Part shown: positions 45,061 through 53,045 of the stretch, piece by piece
Layout of the letters: the number at the start of each line of letters is the position of its first letter
How positions within the stretch are numbered: position 1 is the stretch's first letter
Notes under the pieces: model-generated
The model's database searches: none
Told to the model about the DNA's origin: nothing
Seen by the model: only the letters and a program-made list of their open reading frames with translations
Program-made: the position numbers and the translations under genes
From: Mesorhizobium sp. C432A
GTDB taxonomy: Bacteria; Pseudomonadota; Alphaproteobacteria; Rhizobiales; Rhizobiaceae
Direction: 5' to 3'
Length of the DNA stretch: 64,000 bases
NCBI RefSeq assembly: GCF_030323145.1
Contig: NZ_CP100470.1
Span: forward strand, 3,637,001-3,701,000

Positions 45061-46473
45061 CTATTCAGCAGCTTCCGCTGTTTGCGCCGGCAGCCCTAGC
45101 CACTCCCGACAATCTGCCCGCGCGCGTGAGGTGATCGCGTGGCGCTTGGCCACCGTCTTGTCCTTGCCGCGCAGGCGTTTGCCTTCGGTCTTCGGCGCTT
45201 CGACCGGCGGGAACAGGCCGAAATTGACGTTCATCGGCTGGAACGAGCGTTTGCCCGGCTCGTCGTCGGAAACGATGTGGCCGCCCGTGATGTGGTTGAG
45301 CAAGGCGCCGAAGGCGGTGGTGAGCGGTGGCAGCGATGGCGCGTGGCCGAGCCGCTCGGCGGCGGCGAAGCGGCCGGCGAGCAGGCCGATCGCCGCGCTC
45401 TCGACATAGCCCTCGCAGCCGGTGATCTGGCCGGCAAAGCGCAGGCCCGGCCGCGACTTCAGCTGCAGCGAGGCGTCGAGCAAGGTCGGCGAGTTGATGT
45501 AGGTGTTGCGGTGCAGGCCGCCGAGACGGGCGAACTCGGCGTTTTCCAGACCCGGAATGGTGCGGAACACGCGCACCTGCTCGGCATGCTTCAGCTTGGT
45601 CTGGAAACCGACCATGTTGTAGAGCGTGCCCAGCGCATTGTCCTGACGCAGCTGCACCACGGCATAGGCTTTTACCGTCGGATTGTGGGCATTGGTCAGC
45701 CCCATCGGCTTCATCGGCCCGTAGCGCAGCGTCTCGACGCCGCGCTCGGCCATGATCTCGATCGGCAGGCAGCCGTCGAAATAGGGCGTGCCTTCCCACT
45801 GCTTGAATTCGGTCTTCTGGCCGTCGACCAGCGCCTGTACGAAGGCGAGATACTGGTCCTTGTCCATCGGGCAGTTGATGTAGTCCTTGCCGGTGCCGCC
45901 GGGCCCAACCTTGTCGTAGCGCGACTGGAACCAGCAAATGTCCATGTCGATCGTGTCGAAATGGATGATCGGGGCGATGGCGTCGAAGAAGGCCAGCGCG
46001 TCGGCGCCGGTTGCCTCGGCGATCGACTGGGCGAGCGACGGCGCGGTCAACGGGCCGGTGGCGATGATCGCCTGGTCCCATTCCGCCGGCGGCAAGCCCG
46101 GCACTTCCTCCCGCTCGATGGTGATCAGCGGGTGCGCTTCGAGCCTTTTCGTCACCGCGTCGGAGAAGCCGTCGCGATCGACGGCCAGCGCGCCGCCGGC
46201 CGGCACCTGGTTGGCGTCGCCGGCACTCATGATCAGCGAGCCGGCCAACCGCATTTCGGCATGCAGCAGGCCGACGGCATTGTTCTCGGCATCGTCGGAG
46301 CGGAAGGAATTGGAACAGACGAGTTCGGCAAGCCCATCGGTCTTGTGCGCATCGGTGCCGCGCACCGGGCGCATCTCATGCAGGACGACGGGAACGCCGG
46401 CTTGCGCTGCCTGCCATGCGGCTTCGGAGCCGGCGAGGCCGCCGCCGACGACGTGGATAGGATTTTTGCTCAT
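45061..46473 (-). CDS. trmFO: Methylenetetrahydrofolate-tRNA-(uracil-5-)-methyltransferase TrmFO
   Basis: A 470-residue FAD protein (GidA-related). The N-terminal dinucleotide fold is [19 protein letters not shown] and is followed by the family block [48 protein letters not shown] lies in the middle. It methylates U54 of tRNA (T arm) using methylenetetrahydrofolate, the alternative to SAM-dependent TrmA. The start at ATG 46473 gives [12 protein letters not shown]; the open frame upstream reaches into the hairpin region and is not used. Confidence 0.93.
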   Translation of the reverse strand: MSKNPIHVVGGGLAGSEAAWQAAQAGVPVVLHEMRPVRGTDAHKTDGLAELVCSNSFRSDDAENNAVGLLHAEMRLAGSLIMSAGDANQVPAGGALAVDRDGFSDAVTKRLEAHPLITIEREEVPGLPPAEWDQAIIATGPLTAPSLAQSIAEATGADALAFFDAIAPIIHFDTIDMDICWFQSRYDKVGPGGTGKDYINCPMDKDQYLAFVQALVDGQKTEFKQWEGTPYFDGCLPIEIMAERGVETLRYGPMKPMGLTNAHNPTVKAYAVVQLRQDNALGTLYNMVGFQTKLKHAEQVRVFRTIPGLENAEFARLGGLHRNTYINSPTLLDASLQLKSRPGLRFAGQITGCEGYVESAAIGLLAGRFAAAERLGHAPSLPPLTTAFGALLNHITGGHIVSDDEPGKRSFQPMNVNFGLFPPVEAPKTEGKRLRGKDKTVAKRHAITSRARADCREWLGLPAQTAEAAE

Positions 46474-46646
46474 GAGCGCCGGAATAATCGCTTGGCGCGC
46501 CGTTTGCAATTGGCCGGTGCGAGCGTGGGTCATTGTCGTGCAGCGACGGAGCTCGACTTTCTTATGTCCGCGGCGACGGTCTGATGGCGGCGTAAAGCGC
46601 CTCGATCGACTGCATGCGCAATTGAAAAGCCTGCCCAAAAACAACA

Positions 46647-46749
46647 ACACCCGCCGCGGGAGGAGGTGCGGCGGGTGTCGTTTTTGGGGCCGATCCTCGG
46701 GAGGAGGTGGGGATCGGCCGTATTCGCCATTGCCGGGGAGGAGGTCGGC
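46647..46749 (-). ncRNA. Cuckoo/CcsR-like sRNA, distal triplet of CCUCCUCCC stem-loops
   Basis: Three hairpins, read on the minus strand, each with loop ACCTCCTCCC: 46732-46749 (weak 4-bp stem), 46688-46719 (9-bp stem) and 46647-46678 (perfect 11-bp stem). The last, strongest stem is followed on the minus strand by TTGTTGTTTTT, so it also makes a good transcription terminator. The loops mimic the anti-Shine-Dalgarno sequence of 16S rRNA. The matching family is the cuckoo RNAs (CcsR in Rhodobacter), encoded after DUF1127 genes, as here. Confidence 0.75.
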
Positions 46750-46794
46750 TTTGACGAAATTCTTTTCGCCGGATCGAGGGAGGCGAAATCCCTG

Positions 46795-46864
46795 GAAGAC
46801 GACCTGCGTTCACTTTGAAGACGAACTAGCGTTCGCTTCGGAAAGACGAACTGCGTTCGCTTTG
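46795..46864 (-). repeat. Three tandem copies of about 23 bp between the two sRNA triplets
   Basis: Three copies at 46795-46816, 46817-46840 and 46841-46864 follow the pattern GAAGACGA.CTGCGTTC.CTT. Each contains GAAC/GTTC complementarity and can form a small hairpin. On the minus strand they sit in the linker between sRNA triplets and could mark processing sites. Confidence 0.65.
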
Positions 46865-46870
46865 GAAACA

Positions 46871-46977
46871 GCGCCCGCCGCGGGAGGAGGTGCGGCGGGC
46901 GCCGTTTTGGTGGTCAACCCTCGGGAGGAGGTGAAGGCTGACCGTATCCGTCAGGGTCGGGGAGGAGGTCGACCCTG
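46871..46977 (-). ncRNA. Cuckoo/CcsR-like sRNA, proximal triplet of CCUCCUCCC stem-loops
   Basis: Three hairpins on the minus strand, each with loop ACCTCCTCCC: 46952-46977 (8-bp stem), 46912-46943 (stem with one mismatch) and 46871-46902 (perfect 11-bp stem). The first begins 13 bases after the stop of the second DUF1127 gene, so the RNA is expected to be cut from the 3' part of that mRNA. The order and the flanking GAAATTCT match the distal triplet, which shows the whole unit was duplicated. Confidence 0.78.
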
Positions 46978-46989
46978 GCGAAATTCTGG

Positions 46990-47133
46990 TTAGATCGTCG
47001 CCCTGCGGGCGATGATCTTGATCTCGTCACGGACGATGCCGAGATCATGGAGCTGACGGTTCGAAAGGCGACCCAGCTCGGTAACGGTGTCGCGGTAAAC
47101 GCGCCAGTTACGATAGTTGCGGATCAGGTTCAT
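46990..47133 (-). CDS. DUF1127 small protein, second copy
   Basis: A 47-residue basic protein: MNLIRNYRNWRVYRDTVTEL, then GRLSNRQLHDLGIVRDEIK. This is the DUF1127 signature (L..L....L.D.GI.R.(D/E)I). Short arginine-rich DUF1127 proteins bind RNA or act as regulators; in Rhodobacter the homologue CcaF1 affects maturation of linked sRNAs and mRNAs. It is the second of two tandem paralogues and is directly upstream of six sRNA-type hairpins on the same strand. AGAGAACGACA precedes the ATG. Confidence 0.88.
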   Translation of the reverse strand: MNLIRNYRNWRVYRDTVTELGRLSNRQLHDLGIVRDEIKIIARRATI

Positions 47134-47184
47134 TGTCGTTCTCTTTTTCAAAACTGGTTCGGACCATTTGCGATCCGAAGAGGA

Positions 47185-47325
47185 TTAGACCGCCTTGCGG
47201 GCGACGTAGTGGATGTCGCTGCGGCTGATGCCGAGGTCGGTCAGTTCACGGTTCGACAGGCGGCTCAGCTCGGAGACGGTGTCCCGGTAGCGGCGCCAGT
47301 TGCGGTAGTTGCGGATCAGGTTCAT
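47185..47325 (-). CDS. DUF1127 small protein, first copy
   Basis: A 46-residue arginine-rich protein: MNLIRNYRNWRRYRDTVSEL, then SRLSNRELTDLGISRSDI and HYVARKAV. Its first 17 residues are almost identical to those of the second copy, so the two arose by duplication. It is the first gene of the minus-strand unit leading to the hairpin array. The upstream region carries GCAATGCAA direct repeats (47424-47447) that may be an activator site. In Brucella the LysR regulator VtlR activates small DUF1127 genes and an sRNA; a similar control is possible but unproven here. Confidence 0.9.
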   Translation of the reverse strand: MNLIRNYRNWRRYRDTVSELSRLSNRELTDLGISRSDIHYVARKAV

Positions 47326-47423
47326 GGTAGTGCTCGTTTCGTCTTTCTTCGGATCATTCCGTTTGTGTACGAACAGAAAATAGGCTGGGTTATATCGATT
47401 TAAAAGTGCTGTTGGCGCATGGC

Positions 47424-47447
47424 AGCAATGCAAATTGTGCAATGCAA
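47424..47447 (-). promoter_or_regulatory. Direct repeat upstream of the DUF1127/sRNA unit, candidate activator site
   Basis: GCAATGCAA occurs twice, starting 15 bp apart (47424 and 47439), about 100-120 bp upstream of the first DUF1127 ATG. The block also shows partial dyad symmetry (TTGCA...TGCAA). On the minus strand a possible -10 element (TATAAC) lies nearer the gene, around 47389-47394. Confidence 0.45.
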
Positions 47448-47558
47448 CATTAACGCGCGTTCGGCTTCGTCATGAAGAAACCCGAATCGGAAAATGACGT
47501 TGCGTCAACGATTTGAGCGGATCGGCTGTCAGAAAGACCAAGGTGGGGGAGAAGCGGC

Positions 47559-48671
47559 ATGGCGAGCTATTCGTCGCGGGCGAGGGCCGATATCGGGCGG
47601 TGGCTGCAGGCTGGCCTGATCGACGCGAAGACGGCCGATGCGCTTAAGCGCGACATCGACGCAAACGAGCGCAAATCGCTGAGCTTCGGCACTATATTGG
47701 CCATGATGGCGGCGCTGCTGTTCGGCGCCGCGATCCTGCTCTTCGTCGCCGCCAACTGGGACGCCATCCCGCGGCTGGTGCGGGTCGCGGCACTGTTTGC
47801 CGTCATTCTCGCCGGCTATGTCGGCGGCGCGGTGCTGAAGATGCGCGACCATGCGGCGATCGGCGAGGCGCTGTGGATCGTGGCCGCCGCGGCCTTCGGC
47901 GGATCGATCGCGCTGATCGGCCAGATGTACCATCTCACGGGCGACGAGGCCTCGGCCATCGTCACCTGGGGCATCGGCACGGCACTTGCCGCGGTGGCGT
48001 TGCGCTCGAACCCGCTGACGGTCGCTGCCGTCGGCATATCCATTGCCTGGCTGTTCGTGCGCGCGTTCGACTTTTATGACCGCCCCGTATTTCCGGATTT
48101 CTTCGTCGTGATGGCGCCGGTGCTTTTTGTCGTCTCATTCTGGACGCGTAGCCAGCCGGCACGCCACTTGATCATTCTCTCGGTCATTTTCTATATCGCG
48201 GTGCGCGGCCTGGACCAGAACACGCTCGCCCTGGCTATTCCTCTGGTCGCGGTGTCGGCGCTGCTGTTTGCGGTTTCGATCTTCGCCGCTGGGCCGGCCG
48301 ACCGGATCTTGCAACTCGGCGGGCGGTTGCCTTTGCACGCCTTGATCGGCTTTCTCACCGGGCTGGCGATGATGCAGATCGAACTGGGCGATGACAACGC
48401 CTTCAGCAACGGCTTTGCCATTGCGTCGGTCATCGCACTGGCCGGCATTGCCGCGGCGATCATGCTGGGCGGGCGCGAGAGCAGGGGGCTGCGCTGGGTT
48501 GCCTATGCCGGCTTTGCCTTCGAGCTCGCCATTATCTATGTCGTGACCTTGCAGACGATGCTCGGCACGGCCGGCTTCTTCCTGGCTGCCGCAGTGCTGT
48601 TCGGCATCCTGGCTCTCGTCATCATCCGTGTGGAAAAACGCATGAAGGCCCCGGAAGGAGCGGCAGCATGA
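47559..48671 (+). CDS. DUF2157-type polytopic membrane protein
   Basis: A 370-residue integral membrane protein with about ten hydrophobic helices after a cytoplasmic N-terminus (RADIGRWLQAGLIDAKTADAL). Characteristic blocks are GTILAMMAALLFGAAILLFV with AANWDAIPR and GEALWIVAAAAFGGSIALIG then QMYHLTGD, the DUF2157 pattern. The function is unknown. Its stop overlaps the start of the next gene (ATGA), so the two are coupled; this two-gene unit recurs in proteobacteria. GGGGGAG precedes the ATG. Confidence 0.85.
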   Translation: MASYSSRARADIGRWLQAGLIDAKTADALKRDIDANERKSLSFGTILAMMAALLFGAAILLFVAANWDAIPRLVRVAALFAVILAGYVGGAVLKMRDHAAIGEALWIVAAAAFGGSIALIGQMYHLTGDEASAIVTWGIGTALAAVALRSNPLTVAAVGISIAWLFVRAFDFYDRPVFPDFFVVMAPVLFVVSFWTRSQPARHLIILSVIFYIAVRGLDQNTLALAIPLVAVSALLFAVSIFAAGPADRILQLGGRLPLHALIGFLTGLAMMQIELGDDNAFSNGFAIASVIALAGIAAAIMLGGRESRGLRWVAYAGFAFELAIIYVVTLQTMLGTAGFFLAAAVLFGILALVIIRVEKRMKAPEGAAA

Positions 48672-49249
48672 TGTCGGGAAAGAAACTTGTCATCTCGGCG
48701 CTGGTCCTGGCGCTCGTCCAGATCGGCTTCCTGAGCTGGATCATCGGCGGCCGCGCGGCGATCCTGCGCAACGGCAAGGAGGTCTTGCTGAAAGTCGAGC
48801 CGGTCGATCCGCGCGATCTGCTGCGCGGCGACTATATTATCCTCGGCTATGAAATATCGCGCTTGCCGGTGAAGCTGATCGCCAACATCCCGGCCGGCCA
48901 GCTCGTGAGCGAGAACACGCCGATCGTGGTCCGGCTGAAGCCGGGTGCCGACGGCTATTGGCATGCGACCACGGCCTGGTTCGGCAAGGCTCCGACGCCG
49001 GCGACCGCCGACGAAGCCGATATTGTCGGCCAGGTCGCGCCGGGCTGGACGCTTGATCCTGAATCCACGATCGCACCGCAATACGGCATCGACCGCTTCT
49101 ACCTACCTGAGGGCCAGGGCATGGCGATCCAGAACGACATGCGGGTGCGGCCATTCGGCGTGCGCATCGCGCTCGCCGCCAGTGGCCAGGCACAGATCAA
49201 GGCGCTGATGGACGGCGACAAGACATTGTTTGAGGAACCGCTCTACTAG
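48668..49249 (+). CDS. GDYXXLXY-domain protein
   Basis: A 193-residue protein with an N-terminal membrane anchor (LVISALVLALVQIGFLSWII) and the family motif LLRGDYIILGYEISRL. The rest is a beta-rich extracytoplasmic domain (RFYLPEGQGMAIQNDMRV). This domain is nearly always encoded next to a DUF2157 membrane protein, as here with a 4-bp overlap. The function is unknown; a joint envelope role of the pair is inferred. Confidence 0.87.
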   Translation: MMSGKKLVISALVLALVQIGFLSWIIGGRAAILRNGKEVLLKVEPVDPRDLLRGDYIILGYEISRLPVKLIANIPAGQLVSENTPIVVRLKPGADGYWHATTAWFGKAPTPATADEADIVGQVAPGWTLDPESTIAPQYGIDRFYLPEGQGMAIQNDMRVRPFGVRIALAASGQAQIKALMDGDKTLFEEPLY

Positions 49250-49324
49250 AAGACATTACCCAGGGCATGGATTTCGGCAACGATCGATCGCTTCGCCCTC
49301 ATGCAAACCAGACGGGCGAAGACA

Positions 49325-50773
49325 ATGCCGATTACGGTGACGACGCGCGAAGATATCAATCTCGATGCCGTTTTGCGCGTCGCCTGGAGAAACGACACGG
49401 TCGAAATCGGCGACAAGGCCTTGCAACGCATTGCCGAATGCCGCGTCTCGTTCCTGAAACTCATTGAGTCCGATCCGCCGCCGGTCATCTACGGCGTCAC
49501 CACCGCGATGGGCGAGCTGGCAAGCCGCAAGCTCGAACTTGACGAGCGCGACCGCCATGCGCGCATCAAGGCTTTTGCTGCCGCCACATCGTTCGGTGAG
49601 CCATTGCCTGAGCGCGTCGTAAGGGCGATCGTGTTGGCGCGGCTGACCAACTTTATCGAAGGCAATGCCGCGACCACGCCGCGCATCGCACGGGCGGTCG
49701 CGGCGATGCTCGACGGCGGCCCGATGCCGGTGGTGCCGTCGCAAGGGCAGGGTGGCGCCGGCGAGATCCTGGCGCTCTATCTGCTGTTTGCTGCGCTTAC
49801 CGCCAGCCTTGAGCTTGAGGTGAAGGAGCGCGGTTCGCTGATCAACGGCTCGCCCTGCGCGGCGGCACTGGTGGCGGACGCAGCACTTGCCGCGCGTCGT
49901 CGCCTCGCCATGGCGCACAAGGTGTTCGCGCTGTCGATCGAAGCGTTTCGTGCGCCGCTCGAGCATTATGATGCAGCGCTCGACGGGCTCTGGGGCGACG
50001 AACACGAAGCGGCCGCCTTGCAAGGGTTGCGGCAGTTTCTGGTCGGCGCAGGGGATGGACGGCGCAATTATCAGGCGCCGGTCAGCTACCGCATCGTGCC
50101 GCGTGTGCTCGGCCATGCGCATCGGGCGCTGGCCGGCGCCGAGCAGGCGGCGACCGTATCGCTGGCCTCGATCTCGGACAATCCAGTCTATATCCCGCCC
50201 GACGCGGCGCACCCGCTGGGGCGCTGCATCTCGACCGGCGGCTATCACAATGCCATGGCGACGCCGGCGCTCGACGATCTGGCGGCGATCTGGGCCGATC
50301 TCTGCCTGCTCTGCGACCGCCACGCCTCAAAGCTGCTGAACGGCAAGGTGTCGCTGCTGCCCGACCTGTTGATGACCGGGCGGCATTGGGCCGACAACGA
50401 CGGGCACGGCAATGTCGGCTATGTGCCGATGGCGCTCACCGGCTATCTCGAACAGGCCAAACTCGCGGCGCAGCGCACCTTCATTCCGGGCACCGAATCG
50501 GCCGGCGCCGGCCAGGACGACGTCGCCACCACCGCATTCTTCGCCTGGACCAAGGAAGCGACGGCCGGCCGCTGCCTCGATGCGGCAATGGCGATGCTGG
50601 CGATGATCGCCTCGCAGGCCCTGTACGTGACTGAACGCGCCGCGCCGCCGGCATTGCAGGATTTTGTCGCGGATATCAGGAAGATCGTGCCGCCGGTCGA
50701 CGCCGACCGGGTGCTGGGGCCGGAGCTGGCGAAATTGGCGGAGTGGTTTACCGGTCAAGTGTTTGAAGTGTAG
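49325..50773 (+). CDS. Aromatic amino acid lyase homologue lacking the MIO triad
   Basis: A 482-residue member of the histidine/phenylalanine ammonia-lyase family: YGVTTAMGELA (compare YGVTTGFG), SLINGSPCAAAL (compare LINGT), NYQAPVSYRIVPRVLG, DNPVYIPPD and QDDVATTAFFAWTK. At the place of the MIO cofactor, where lyases have GASGDLAPL, it reads GQGGAGEILAL: Ala-Ser-Gly is replaced by Gly-Ala-Gly, and the stretch before SLINGS is shortened. It therefore cannot form the usual methylideneimidazolone and is probably not a standard ammonia-lyase. The start at ATG 49325 is preferred; an ATG at 49301 is possible. It is monocistronic. Confidence 0.8.
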   Translation: MPITVTTREDINLDAVLRVAWRNDTVEIGDKALQRIAECRVSFLKLIESDPPPVIYGVTTAMGELASRKLELDERDRHARIKAFAAATSFGEPLPERVVRAIVLARLTNFIEGNAATTPRIARAVAAMLDGGPMPVVPSQGQGGAGEILALYLLFAALTASLELEVKERGSLINGSPCAAALVADAALAARRRLAMAHKVFALSIEAFRAPLEHYDAALDGLWGDEHEAAALQGLRQFLVGAGDGRRNYQAPVSYRIVPRVLGHAHRALAGAEQAATVSLASISDNPVYIPPDAAHPLGRCISTGGYHNAMATPALDDLAAIWADLCLLCDRHASKLLNGKVSLLPDLLMTGRHWADNDGHGNVGYVPMALTGYLEQAKLAAQRTFIPGTESAGAGQDDVATTAFFAWTKEATAGRCLDAAMAMLAMIASQALYVTERAAPPALQDFVADIRKIVPPVDADRVLGPELAKLAEWFTGQVFEV

Positions 50774-50814
50774 GCCGTCGCCACCAGTCCTCCTACGCCA
50801 CGGCTTCGGAGGAC

Positions 50815-50875
50815 ACCCTTCGCTTTATCAAGCTCCTGGGTGGCCTGCCACCCGAAGCTCGATAGAGCGAAGGGT
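50815..50875. repeat. 61-bp inverted repeat at the 3' end of tRNA-Leu
   Basis: ACCCTTCGCTTTATC and GATAGAGCGAAGGGT form the outer arms, with AGCT and GGTGG/CCACC pairs inside around CCTG. Its right end touches the CCA end of the minus-strand tRNA-Leu, so it forms a long hairpin at the 3' end of the precursor tRNA. Confidence 0.65.
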
Positions 50876-50959
50876 GGTGCGGATGAAGGGACTCGAACCC
50901 CCACGCCTTTCGGCACTGGAACCTAAATCCAGGGCGTCTACCAGTTCCGCCACATCCGC
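50875..50959 (-). tRNA. tRNA-Leu (TAG)
   Basis: On the minus strand, an 85-nt class II tRNA with acceptor stem GCGGATG/CATCCGC, D arm with GGCGGAACTGGTAGACGC, anticodon arm CCTGGATTTAGGTTCCAG with anticodon TAG, a long variable arm (TGCCGAAAGGCG), GGTTCGAGTCC in the T arm, discriminator A and encoded CCA at 50875-50877. Confidence 0.95.
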
Positions 50960-51311
50960 ATTTGTCGGCAATCCCATGTAGCCATCATTCTGTCAATGTC
51001 GGGGCGAAAATGTCTGCCGTTGGGGCGGTCATTCGCTGCAACGCGAAGATGGTTGAAAATTGGCCTCGCCTGTGACAAAAGGCGTGTCAAATGTGACGGG
51101 ACGCGCCGATCCGCTTCTGCAGAATGTGATAAGAAGTAGGAAAAACAAGAACTTATTCACACCTTGGAACGCAGTTTGGAACAATTTGAGCCGTAATTTC
51201 GGTCAAATCACCAGGTTCCGTACCAAAAGCCATTCCCGGCAAGATTGTACCGGCAGGCTGTGAACGGCAAGACGCCGTGGCAGCCTCTTTGGTGAAGATA
51301 AAGGTTTTACG
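50960..51311. other. 352-bp gap upstream of the trigger factor gene
   Basis: No coding region is seen. The right half is AT-richer and should contain the tig promoter. TTATTCACA at 51153-51161 matches the DnaA-box consensus but is single. A small CGGCAAGA/ repeat pair occurs near 51237 and 51267. Confidence 0.5.
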
Positions 51312-52787
51312 ATGCAGGTCACCGAAACGCTCAACTCCGGTCTCAAGCGCGAGATCAAGATCACCGTGCCGGCCGGTGATATGGAAGCCAAGCTGATGGC
51401 GCGGCTGTCCGACGCCAGGAACAAGGTCCGCATCAACGGCTTCCGTCCCGGCAAGGTGCCTGTGCAGCATTTGCGCAAGGTCTACGGCAAGTCGTTCATG
51501 GCCGAAGTGGTCAACGAAATCCTCAACGATTCGACCCGTTCGATCATCACGGGGCGCGGCGAAAAGGCCGCCATGCAGCCTGAAGTGATCATGACGGAAG
51601 ACGAGAAAGAGGCCGAGAAGATCCTGGCCGGCGGCGCCGACTTCGAATTCCGCCTCAACTACGAGGTCATCCCGGCGATCGAGATCAAGGATTTCTCCGA
51701 CATCAAGGTGACGCGCCAGGTATTCGAAGTGCCGGACAGCGAAATCGACGAGCAGGTCCAGCGCGTTGCCGAATCGGCGCGCAGCTTCGAGCCGAAGACC
51801 GGCAAGGCGGCCGAAGGCGACCGCGTTTCGATCGACTATGTCGGCAAGATCGACGGCGAGGCCTTTTCCGGCGGCGCCGGCACCGACCAGCCGCTGGTTC
51901 TGGGGTCCAAGGAATTCATTCCGGGCTTCGAGGACCAACTGATCGGCGCCAAGGCCGGCGACGAGAAGCAGGTCACGGTCACTTTCCCGGAAAACTACCA
52001 GGCCGCGCATCTGGCCGGCAAGGAAGCCACCTTCGACGTCACCGTCAAGGAAGTGTCCAAGCCCGGCGCGCTGGAAATCAACGACGAGATGGCCAAGAAC
52101 CTCGGCCTGGAATCGCTGGAGCGCCTGCGCGACGTGGTGCGCGGCCAGATCGAGAACCAGTTCGGTTCGATGACCCGCCAGAAGGTCAAGCGCCAGCTGC
52201 TCGACCAGCTTGACGCGGCCTATTCGTTCGAGGCGCCGTCGAAGCTCGTCGATGCCGAGTTCAACAACATCTGGACCCAGGTCAACCGCGATCTCGAAGC
52301 CGCCGGCCGTACCTTCGCCGACGAGGAGACGACGGAAGAAGAGGCACGCGCCGAATATCTGCGGCTTGCCGAGCGCCGCGTGCGTCTCGGCCTGGTTTTG
52401 GCCGAGATCGGCGAGAAGGCCGGCGTCACCGTTTCCGACGAGGAACTGCAGCGCGGCCTGTTCGAGCAGGTGCGCCGCTACCCGGCCAACCAGCAGCAGG
52501 AAGCCTTCGAGTTCTATCGCAGCAATCCGGAAGCCCTGAACACGCTGCGCGCGCCGATGTTCGAGGAGAAGGTCGTCGACCATCTGCTCAGCCAGATCTC
52601 GGTCACCGACGTCAAGGTCAGCAAGGAAGAGCTGATGGCTGACGACGAAGAGGGCGATACCGCCAAGGCCAAGCCGGCGAAGAAGGCCGCTGCCAAGAAG
52701 GCCGACAAGGCTGAAAAGGCCGACGACGCGGAAGAGCCGAAGAAGAAGGCAGCCCCGAAGAAGAAGGCCGCCAAGGACGCCGAATAA
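51312..52787 (+). CDS. tig: Trigger factor
   Basis: A 491-residue ribosome-associated chaperone. The N-terminal ribosome-binding loop is [19 protein letters not shown], the FKBP-type isomerase domain is near residues 165-245 ([20 protein letters not shown]), and a helical C-terminal domain follows. It ends with a Lys/Ala-rich low-complexity tail ([20 protein letters not shown]), an extension common in rhizobia. It folds nascent chains at the ribosome exit. A terminator follows at 52811. Confidence 0.95.
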   Translation: MQVTETLNSGLKREIKITVPAGDMEAKLMARLSDARNKVRINGFRPGKVPVQHLRKVYGKSFMAEVVNEILNDSTRSIITGRGEKAAMQPEVIMTEDEKEAEKILAGGADFEFRLNYEVIPAIEIKDFSDIKVTRQVFEVPDSEIDEQVQRVAESARSFEPKTGKAAEGDRVSIDYVGKIDGEAFSGGAGTDQPLVLGSKEFIPGFEDQLIGAKAGDEKQVTVTFPENYQAAHLAGKEATFDVTVKEVSKPGALEINDEMAKNLGLESLERLRDVVRGQIENQFGSMTRQKVKRQLLDQLDAAYSFEAPSKLVDAEFNNIWTQVNRDLEAAGRTFADEETTEEEARAEYLRLAERRVRLGLVLAEIGEKAGVTVSDEELQRGLFEQVRRYPANQQQEAFEFYRSNPEALNTLRAPMFEEKVVDHLLSQISVTDVKVSKEELMADDEEGDTAKAKPAKKAAAKKADKAEKADDAEEPKKKAAPKKKAAKDAE

Positions 52788-52810
52788 GCGCCTGACGACA
52801 AGATCAGACA

Positions 52811-52837
52811 AAGGCCGCCCTCGAGGCGGCCTTTTTC
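52811..52837 (+). terminator. Rho-independent terminator after tig
   Basis: AAGGCCGCC and GGCGGCCTT arms around CTCGA, followed by a T-run. Confidence 0.9.
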
Positions 52838-52981
52838 GTTGTGGCGGTCTCTTGAGCCACCGCAGCCCACCTGAACCTTTGTACGGTCGACCTGTTCTAC
52901 CTACCGGCCACATTCTGTGGTACACAGGTGGCGCAATTCCATCTGGGGAGGAGCGGAGAATCTATTCTGCCGTGCAGGGCG

Positions 52982-53002
52982 CATGCTGGTGCTACCAGCA
53001 TG
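52982..53002. promoter_or_regulatory. Perfect inverted repeat upstream of cytochrome c
   Basis: CATGCTGGT and ACCAGCATG with a three-base centre, 44 bp before the ATG of the cytochrome c gene. It may be an operator or a 5' UTR hairpin. Confidence 0.45.
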
Positions 53003-53045
53003 TGCAGACCGTCTGAGGCAAATTTGACGATCAGGGAGGAATGCC

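Noticed and set aside
45139..46584. Open frame of 481 codons on the plus strand across trmFO
   Set aside because: trmFO on the minus strand has full family signatures; the plus-strand frame has none.
46795..46864. Short tandem repeats considered as a CRISPR array
   Set aside because: Units are directly adjacent without unique spacers and there are no cas genes.
46647..46977. The GGGAGGAGGT loops read on the plus strand as ribosome-binding sites of small genes
   Set aside because: No start codon with a plausible open frame follows at consistent spacing, whereas the minus-strand reading fits a known RNA family and lies downstream of co-directional DUF1127 genes.
51153..51161. TTATTCACA, a match to the DnaA box, as a replication origin
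   Set aside because: Single box, no further boxes or AT-rich unwinding element, no dnaA, parAB or repABC nearby.
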